Notes under the pieces: model-generated
Seen by the model: only the letters and a program-made list of their open reading frames with translations
Database searches by the model: none
Told to the model about the DNA's origin: nothing
Program-made: the position numbers and the translations under genes
Part shown: positions 58,617-64,000 of the stretch, in pieces
Numbering within the stretch: the stretch's first letter is position 1
Layout of the letters: each line of letters opens with the position of its first letter
Source: APNM01 sp040361335
GTDB taxonomy: Bacteria > Pseudomonadota > Gammaproteobacteria > Nevskiales > Salinisphaeraceae
Length of the DNA stretch: 64,000 nucleotides
NCBI RefSeq assembly: GCF_040361335.1
Contig: NZ_APNM01000015.1
Location: forward strand, 21,399-85,398
Reading direction: 5' to 3'

Positions 58617-60362
58617 CTATATCGTTGATGTCGCAGGTGCGAACATCTTCTGGATACTCTTGATGTCTCGGTTGATTCGCTCTATATCTACGCTCGGCTC
58701 TAAGTAGATATTGGACCAATCAGACGCGTTGTAACGCGAGGGTGCCCGAAGTGGCGTTCCGTGATGCGACCAGAATTGGTGACTCAGTGCTTCCCCGTTC
58801 GATGAATGCCGGTAATACAGCGGGCCTGGATTTTTTTGCGATGCGCAGTGTAGGCGTCTGATGCTTGAGCGGGCGCGCTTGCGAAGCCAGTGCAAAAGAT
58901 TATCTCCACAGCTCAGCGCTTCCCAATGATCAACATTGCCCGAAACTTGAACTACATAAGTGCTGGGGAGGCGGACACGCCAGCGGTCTATGATATTCAC
59001 GTGGTGAAAATAGTAATCGGCTTTCCGCCCGCGTACCTCCCTTGCCGCCACATACCAATAGGTTTGCAGCACGGAACCGAAATACGCCATTAGATCGGAT
59101 TCGTAGAGGCGGCGAGCGCCATCAGGAGGTAGATCCTTCAGTCGGTCTGCTCCAACTTCACGTAGCGGCGGACGAGGACAGAGTTGGATCTCATCGAGCA
59201 CATCTCTAATTGTGCAAAAATTGGTTCTGCGTGTCAGATCGGAACAATGTAGAGATAAGGCCCAGTATATACATGTGCGGCATATCGGACAGGGCACGCC
59301 TGATATTGGTGCTAGCCATTGTTTTCTACATATTCTCTGGTACACCCTACACGTACTGCATTCGGCCCAAATTGTTTTATAGAGGGTGTTGTAGACGTTC
59401 TCGTAAGCCTGTTTTACCCACCACTTGCTATCCGGTCGCAGCTGTGCCTGAGGGTCCATACCGCCTCTGTACATCGAGTGGCCGAAATTGATAGTTTGTA
59501 TATAAAGACGTTTCCTCGCCGCGATATTGTCTCGGTCGGAAAATGATCTGGTTAACTGCTTTACGTTGAAGTAGAAAGTCGTGCAACGTTTCCGTCCTAA
59601 ACTACCCAATGCATCTAGTAGGGGCCTCAGCCTTCGTTCGTACCCACATCGCCTAGCCAATCTTGCGATAACTGTAGCCTGATATCTAGGCGCGAGTTTT
59701 CGTTCTTCATATATATCAGACCCCGTAAGTGCTTCGTATCCGAGTTCTCCGCGTGTGTAGGTTATCTGATAACTTGTTCTAAGCAGCGCGACGAATTCTA
59801 AATATGCAATATGAACCTGTGATATCGATACGGGAAAGTGTTTGTGGGAACGAAAAGAAATCGTTTCTAGCGTAGGGAATGAAAACTGGCAACGTTGGCA
59901 GATAGTCTCAGTTCCAGTTCGCTTCAAATCGATTGTTGCATCGCCGCACAGGCAGACCTGCCTAAGTGGCGCCCTGTGCCACGGACAGAAAGAAAGAAAC
60001 CCAAGTTGATGGAGAGGCGACTGATAACCTACGGCGAAGCATAGGGGACATACCAAGTTCGTATTGGCTATTTCACTAAAGCCGGGAATGCCCCAACGCG
60101 AGACCCAGGCATGTGCGGTGACTTGTTCCGGCTCCGAACCTAGGGTCTCTCTAACGTAATCTAGTTGGTCTTGAATTGTTTTAAGCTGAATATTGAGCCG
60201 ACAGCTCGGTTTGCTCACAGTCGCACCGTTCACGATGAACTTTCGCAGCTCATCCGCCGAAATCGCATTGGCCCGAAGGAAAATAAGCCAGCTGGATAGC
60301 GTCGTCTGGTAAGGCCACCGAAAGGCCTGCCCAAGCGCGAGTTGCCCGTCCCAGTCGTTCAT
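58617..60362 (-). CDS. tniQ: TniQ/TnsD-like target-selection protein
   Basis: A 581-residue protein. RWPYQTTLSSWLIFLRANAIS (15-35) is the TniQ N-terminal motif; CPLC (105-108) and CPWH (126-129) make the TniQ CCCH zinc finger, and VCLCG/ICQRCQF a second cysteine set. The C-terminal 400 residues (with further Cys such as CSTCRVYQRIC and CPICRTC) make it TnsD-sized, larger than the short TniQ used with CRISPR. TnsD-like proteins bind a fixed chromosomal site. ATG 60362 overlaps the tnsC stop (TAATG). Low-GC codon use, unlike the flanking chromosome. Confidence 0.88.
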   Translation of the reverse strand: MNDWDGQLALGQAFRWPYQTTLSSWLIFLRANAISADELRKFIVNGATVSKPSCRLNIQLKTIQDQLDYVRETLGSEPEQVTAHAWVSRWGIPGFSEIANTNLVCPLCFAVGYQSPLHQLGFLSFCPWHRAPLRQVCLCGDATIDLKRTGTETICQRCQFSFPTLETISFRSHKHFPVSISQVHIAYLEFVALLRTSYQITYTRGELGYEALTGSDIYEERKLAPRYQATVIARLARRCGYERRLRPLLDALGSLGRKRCTTFYFNVKQLTRSFSDRDNIAARKRLYIQTINFGHSMYRGGMDPQAQLRPDSKWWVKQAYENVYNTLYKTIWAECSTCRVYQRICRKQWLAPISGVPCPICRTCIYWALSLHCSDLTRRTNFCTIRDVLDEIQLCPRPPLREVGADRLKDLPPDGARRLYESDLMAYFGSVLQTYWYVAAREVRGRKADYYFHHVNIIDRWRVRLPSTYVVQVSGNVDHWEALSCGDNLLHWLRKRARSSIRRLHCASQKNPGPLYYRHSSNGEALSHQFWSHHGTPLRAPSRYNASDWSNIYLEPSVDIERINRDIKSIQKMFAPATSTI

Positions 60363-61258
60363 TAAGGCATATGAGACGCGCCTATCGCGCGAGCCACGTC
60401 TTCTTCCGTCACCTCGAGACAAGCGGTGTCTCTAGGGGCAAGTACGTCCATGAGCAAGACCTCCAACGTCGAGGTGAAATACTGCATAGGCCACTGATCG
60501 TCAGCGTTTTTGGCTCGTATGTCCTTAAAAACTTCCCAGATCAGCGGGGCATAAGTTGATAACCTGAAGCCATGTGCGAATGCGGTTGGAACGTAGGTAG
60601 ACGTTGCGGCCCCGGGACCGATATTCTCTCGCGCGTCGCCGGTGTCTATCTGCTTGAGTGCATGCTGCACGTCGCTAGAACCTTTTAGCCCGGTAAAATT
60701 ATGATAAGTTACGAAAAAACGGCCTCGTAAATGTGGCGCCTGATGCCCTTTGTAGTTCTGAACCCAATTATGTAGTTCTTCAGTTCCGACGCTGACAAAG
60801 CATAAATTAATGTCCCTTTGCTTTAGGACGTTAAATAGTCCCTTCAAGTAATGGTAGTTGGTCGGTGTCCAATCCTCAGCGTTATCGATGACGAAAAGCG
60901 CTTGATTGGTGCTATTCAAGGATGCGCGGTCGGCCAAGCAGCCGACCAGTCGCCAAAATTTATCAATTGCGTAGCCTTGTTGTGCCAGCGGATGATTGAG
61001 TGACTGAAGAATATCAGTCCACATCTTATTGTCTGTCGTGCGGAAATATTGATTGGCGGAGTAGATGTGGGTAAACACTGGTTCGTCTAGTCGGTTAGTG
61101 AGGCGCGGTATGACCGACTCAAATGCAAATGTCTTACCTGCACGAGACATTCCCCAGACGTATGCGCCTGGCACATTTGAAAATATATAGGACCGCAACT
61201 CGGCCAGAAGCCGTTTCATCGGCAATGTGCGTAGGGTATAGGCGCCTGGTCCAAACAT
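60362..61258 (-). CDS. tnsC: TnsC/TniB-like AAA+ ATPase
   Basis: A 298-residue transposition regulator. Walker A is GMSRAGKT (36-43), Walker B ALFVIDNAE (120-128), followed by LCFVSVGTEEL (sensor region). It is far shorter than Tn7 TnsC (555 residues) and close in size to TniB and type V-K TnsC. It would form the ATP-dependent filament that passes the target signal from TniQ to TnsB. ATG 61258 is 20 bp after tnsB. Also lacks the long N-terminal TnsD-contact extension of Tn7 TnsC. Confidence 0.9.
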   Translation of the reverse strand: MFGPGAYTLRTLPMKRLLAELRSYIFSNVPGAYVWGMSRAGKTFAFESVIPRLTNRLDEPVFTHIYSANQYFRTTDNKMWTDILQSLNHPLAQQGYAIDKFWRLVGCLADRASLNSTNQALFVIDNAEDWTPTNYHYLKGLFNVLKQRDINLCFVSVGTEELHNWVQNYKGHQAPHLRGRFFVTYHNFTGLKGSSDVQHALKQIDTGDARENIGPGAATSTYVPTAFAHGFRLSTYAPLIWEVFKDIRAKNADDQWPMQYFTSTLEVLLMDVLAPRDTACLEVTEEDVARAIGASHMP

Positions 61259-61278
61259 CGATTAGGGAACCACCGCAC

Positions 61279-63159
61279 CTAATTGAACCAGTCGTCGTCT
61301 AAACCAGCCGCCATGTTATAGCGTGACTTCACCGTTCGAGTCTGGGCCGTGTTGGGCGGCACCATTCCAGTTGCCTCGGCAACTTCATTGGCATTACGTG
61401 CCCATCGCATCAACTCAAGTGCGACGGACGGTTTGTCGATAGATTTACCCAAGCGATCGAGATAAGCACTTAGTGGATCGACCCTGGATAACTTTTCATC
61501 CTTAACAAGCTTATGGATGCGACGCCGCATTTCTTGACTGTGAGGAAACTGGCGCCAGCGTCCGCCCACGTGCACTTCGCCAAGGTGCTCGCCCTGCAGC
61601 GTAAATACCTGCAACGTTCGGATATCTAATCGATGGAAAGTTATACGAACTTTCGCACCCCACACGTCGGGGCGCACATCAATAGCCGCGCCCTTGTAGG
61701 GGCTATATAGCCAATTGATACGCGGACGGATATTTTCATCTCTTGGCTTATTGACGTGGACAATCTCGGTGTTTTGCATGAAGAGAGACGTCTGGCGTAG
61801 CTCAGGAGTTAGCTTGCGGACGATCAGCCCCCGCTCAAGGGTTTCTTGAATATTCTGCAGTGGTGACCGAGCAAGCAACTCTGGCTGAGTCGTGCCGTTG
61901 TAATCGGCGATGACAACGTCGATGATCTCTTCAAGGCTGCGGCACGACACAATGGGGGGCTGTCGTCTATTCCCGTCGTGTCTGCGAGGATCCAGTGGAT
62001 TACTACCCGTCGTGGACGGCAACTGGTGGCCGTAATACTCAATACGTTTGAAGATCGCTTCTACGAGACCCCTGGCGACGGGAAATGCCGGGCGCCCGAA
62101 ATTTACCGCCGCGTTCCAGTTCCGGCGGATCATACGGCGTACGGCATTGCCGTGATGGCTCCAGTCATTGTCCATCCGGACCAAGGAGGGCGTGGCGTAT
62201 AGTAATTGCTGGCTGACGTTCACCGGATACCCAGCATCCGGTGCGTAGTTGAGTCCCGGTGATTGCAGTGCCATACGCTCACGTGGCTCGTTGACCGTTT
62301 GCAGGGCTCGCAGGACATCGGATTGATTTATTTTTCGTCCAAATCCGTAGCTGTATCCCAGTACGCACCGGCTAGAGACGCATACGAGCAGAAGCAGCCA
62401 GAATCTTGCAAGTCGGACCGTCGTCTCAAAGCCGTTCCAGAGCTGCACAGTGAGTCCGGTCTCCGCGTCGATCAGGTGCTCATCGAACTGGACTTCTTCG
62501 AAAGGAGCCAAAAGACCGCTTGCAATTATCCGCGTCTGCTCCGTACGTTCCTTAGCGGCCTTACTGTTGCGCAGATACGAGAGACGCTTCTTGAAATACA
62601 GTCGAGATGACTCTTGCGCCTGCTTTTCAGTATTAAATGGGTAAGCATTGGCAGGCCAGCCTGCTTCACGAACGTAGCGGATGAGGGCGGCATGGAAACT
62701 GCTGGGCGTGAGGTTCCGACGATACCGGCGTTTCATGAGATCCTGCTCGATCAGCGTATCGAGATGGTCTCTTAGTCCGACACATTCGTCCAAGAGTCCT
62801 TGAAATAAGCCCGGTCCAGCTGGTTTTTGTCTCGCGCGGATCGACTGCATGTCCTTGGTGTAACCACGTCGCGTATGAGGAATGAGTCCTTGTGCAAGCG
62901 CCGGGCCTGTATCGCCGTGGGGTGCCAGAGAGCGCCGAAGATAGTGATAAACTAATTGGGGAGTGACGTTGAATTGCTTTGCGACTTGAGAAACGCTTTG
63001 TTTTTGTTCAACAACTGCCTGGACGAGCTTGCGGTTACGTAGAAAGCGCCTGCGCTTGTCTTCAGGCAGGTCGTGTATAAAATCAGCTGGCCACTCCGTA
63101 ACATTCCGCAACTCCGGCTGTTCGGCGAGGGTGGTGGCCCATCTGGTTGTCGTCTTCAT
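61279..63159 (-). CDS. tnsB: TnsB-like DDE transposase
   Basis: A 626-residue rve-type transposase. N-terminal HTH-like segment QSVSQVAKQFNVTPQLVYHYLRR (54-76) for end binding; catalytic residues Asp226 (QFDEHL), Asp330 or Asp332 (VRMDNDW) and Glu367 (GLVEAIF), 35-37 residues later; then the Mu-type C-terminal beta-barrel (LYSPYKGAAIDVRPDVWGAKVRI). It joins the 3' ends to target DNA. Its ATG overlaps the tnsA stop by four bases. The C-terminal tail (NMAAGLDDDWFN) may contact TnsC. Confidence 0.93.
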   Translation of the reverse strand: MKTTTRWATTLAEQPELRNVTEWPADFIHDLPEDKRRRFLRNRKLVQAVVEQKQSVSQVAKQFNVTPQLVYHYLRRSLAPHGDTGPALAQGLIPHTRRGYTKDMQSIRARQKPAGPGLFQGLLDECVGLRDHLDTLIEQDLMKRRYRRNLTPSSFHAALIRYVREAGWPANAYPFNTEKQAQESSRLYFKKRLSYLRNSKAAKERTEQTRIIASGLLAPFEEVQFDEHLIDAETGLTVQLWNGFETTVRLARFWLLLLVCVSSRCVLGYSYGFGRKINQSDVLRALQTVNEPRERMALQSPGLNYAPDAGYPVNVSQQLLYATPSLVRMDNDWSHHGNAVRRMIRRNWNAAVNFGRPAFPVARGLVEAIFKRIEYYGHQLPSTTGSNPLDPRRHDGNRRQPPIVSCRSLEEIIDVVIADYNGTTQPELLARSPLQNIQETLERGLIVRKLTPELRQTSLFMQNTEIVHVNKPRDENIRPRINWLYSPYKGAAIDVRPDVWGAKVRITFHRLDIRTLQVFTLQGEHLGEVHVGGRWRQFPHSQEMRRRIHKLVKDEKLSRVDPLSAYLDRLGKSIDKPSVALELMRWARNANEVAEATGMVPPNTAQTRTVKSRYNMAAGLDDDWFN

Positions 63160-63782
63160 ACCGCTGATAGGACAAGCGAGTGCCTATATGGCTCATCAGC
63201 TAATGGGGCACTTGCTATACCAAAGTGAAGGAGGTGACAGGGCACGGCGTGTTGCACGTGTTCTGGTGACGCGCTAAACATCGCGGTGAATGCGCCTACA
63301 GTAAGGGACTTAGCCTGACGCAGAGCTTCTTCAGCGGTCTCTAGCAGCCCCTCTAGTGGTTCATCCCGAGCTGCCTGGATGTACCGCGTTATCCGAAACC
63401 AATTCAACGCCAAGAAAGCGTTGTCGTCTACTGATTCATTGGTGATGAACCGGAAGCTGGCGCCATGCGTCTCAGCCCACTGGTTCACCGCACTAATCCA
63501 AGGAAAGTCTTGACTACACACCGCTTCCGGCTTTACTTCAGCGATGAAATTTTGACCATTTGTCTTTTTCGCATAAATGTCCGGACGATAGGTAAGCGAT
63601 CGAGAGTCCTTTAAGTAGCGGATCGGGGGGGCTTGAGTCTCATAACTGACGATCGAAGGATCAGATTCAAGCAGGCAAGCAAACAAAAACTCTTCCCATG
63701 AATGGCACTCACATAGCGTGGGTGACTTCGGCATGTCGCATTCATACCAATCGAACCGGATCTGTTTGCTTCGGCTTTTCAA
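63156..63782 (-). CDS. tnsA: TnsA-like endonuclease
   Basis: A 208-residue restriction-endonuclease-fold protein that cleaves the 5' ends. Acidic residues Glu30/Glu31 (SWEEF), Asp68 (YRPDIYA) and the EVK motif (Glu82-Lys84, AEVKPE) match Tn7 TnsA Glu63/Asp114/Lys132. It is shorter than Tn7 TnsA (273 residues), with a brief C-terminal domain. As first gene of the operon its presence points to cut-and-paste movement rather than replicative cointegration. Confidence 0.9.
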   Translation of the reverse strand: MKSRSKQIRFDWYECDMPKSPTLCECHSWEEFLFACLLESDPSIVSYETQAPPIRYLKDSRSLTYRPDIYAKKTNGQNFIAEVKPEAVCSQDFPWISAVNQWAETHGASFRFITNESVDDNAFLALNWFRITRYIQAARDEPLEGLLETAEEALRQAKSLTVGAFTAMFSASPEHVQHAVPCHLLHFGIASAPLADEPYRHSLVLSAV

Positions 63783-64000
63783 GGGTGAAGCCTCCGTTGA
63801 GTTGCCTAGGCTAGGGCCCGCGCAATGTCGAGACTGCGATTGCGATGCTCACACCGATCCTCGTGTGGAGGCAGGCGTCACGAACCGACTCGCGGGTCCA
63901 AGTTACCTTCTAGCCGAATGAGGCGATACTGTAAAATTTAATATACTGATCCACTGCTGTCCGGGGAATCTTTGAGTCATGCAAGATAATCCCATAGCTA
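63783..64000. other. Region upstream of tnsA, no recognised right end
   Basis: 218 bp that should hold the tns promoter and at least part of the right end. On the minus strand a partial match to the end sites ends ATTTTACA (63930-63937 plus upstream bases), and AT-rich TATATTAAAT could serve as -10. A plus-orientation CCAAGTTACC (63898) also resembles the left sites but has the wrong direction. No CGTCCACA terminus is present. Confidence 0.45.

Larger units (their letters stand above)
58163..64000 (-). mobile_element. Tn7-like transposon core (tnsA-tnsB-tnsC-tniQ), right end not found
   Basis: Four co-directional minus-strand genes encode a TnsA-type endonuclease, a DDE TnsB-type transposase, a short TnsC-type ATPase and a long TniQ/TnsD-like protein, each overlapping or nearly abutting the next. 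The left boundary is inferred from TGTGGACG at 58163 and four 19-bp sites after it, with ACAAA (58158-58162) as the possible target duplication. Only 289 bp separate tniQ from the end repeats, so there is no cargo on that side. The right end is not recognised before base 64000. Confidence 0.85.

Noticed and set aside
63861..63875. TGTGGAGG as a transposon right terminus
   Set aside because: It is in the same orientation as the left end rather than inverted, and no end sites follow in the right direction.
57000..64000. tRNA gene or glmS 3' end as transposon target
   Set aside because: I found no cloverleaf-like sequence and no glmS coding end on the left flank; the target may lie beyond the right side.

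Overview
The window is about 57 kb of GC-rich bacterial chromosome (a sample line, 10081-10140, has 45 G/C of 60) followed by about 7 kb of much lower GC content (24 of 60 in 60661-60720). Gene content fits a Gammaproteobacterium with a strong acyl-CoA and isoprenoid catabolic lifestyle: FadE with its C-terminal extension, HrpA, RecQ, DUF1631, an atu cluster and many acyl-CoA enzymes. I cannot fix the genus.

Region 1 (1-16,070): a beta-oxidation and terpenoid block. A truncated fadE and an alpha-methylacyl-CoA racemase-like gene precede an acyclic-terpene-utilisation cluster in the order atuA - etfD - etfB - etfA - atuB - atuC - atuD - atuE - atuF. The inferred pathway is: citronellyl-CoA is oxidised (AtuD, electrons to ETF and ETF-QO), geranyl-CoA is carboxylated (AtuC/AtuF), and the product is hydrated (AtuE) and cleaved. 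Five gaps in this block carry a mosaic inverted repeat whose ends lie at or next to stop codons.

Region 2 (16,181-24,544): a Sel1-repeat protein, RecQ, a porin / small phosphate-binding-like protein / membrane diguanylate cyclase cassette, a Tag-family DNA glycosylase, a YbaY-like lipoprotein and another mosaic repeat.

Region 3 (24,542-38,272): acyl-CoA ligase, DUF2306 membrane protein, acyl-CoA dehydrogenase, AEC transporter, crotonase with a TetR regulator and palindromic operator, HrpA, an ECF41-type sigma factor with its CMD-family partner and a matching promoter, a DUF4258-like/DUF2283 pair, and small membrane and VOC proteins.

Region 4 (38,328-56,998): DUF4105, DUF1631, patatin, AhpD-like, VOC, enoyl-reductase-like and EthD genes; a nitronate-monooxygenase-like and AMP-ligase pair; an AraC regulator; a Baeyer-Villiger-type monooxygenase plus esterase; a lipase-like/M28-like lipoprotein pair; an AraC-type regulator split over two overlapping frames beside a 21-bp-phased direct repeat; and a Crp/Fnr regulator.

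Region 5 (57,021-64,000): four very small, mostly membrane-anchored proteins, then a Tn7-like transposon core (tnsA, tnsB, short tnsC, long tniQ/tnsD-like), all on the minus strand. A candidate left end at 58,163 has a TGTGGACG terminus and four degenerate 19-bp sites. The right end is not recognised inside the window. There is almost no cargo between tniQ and the left end, and no CRISPR array is visible.
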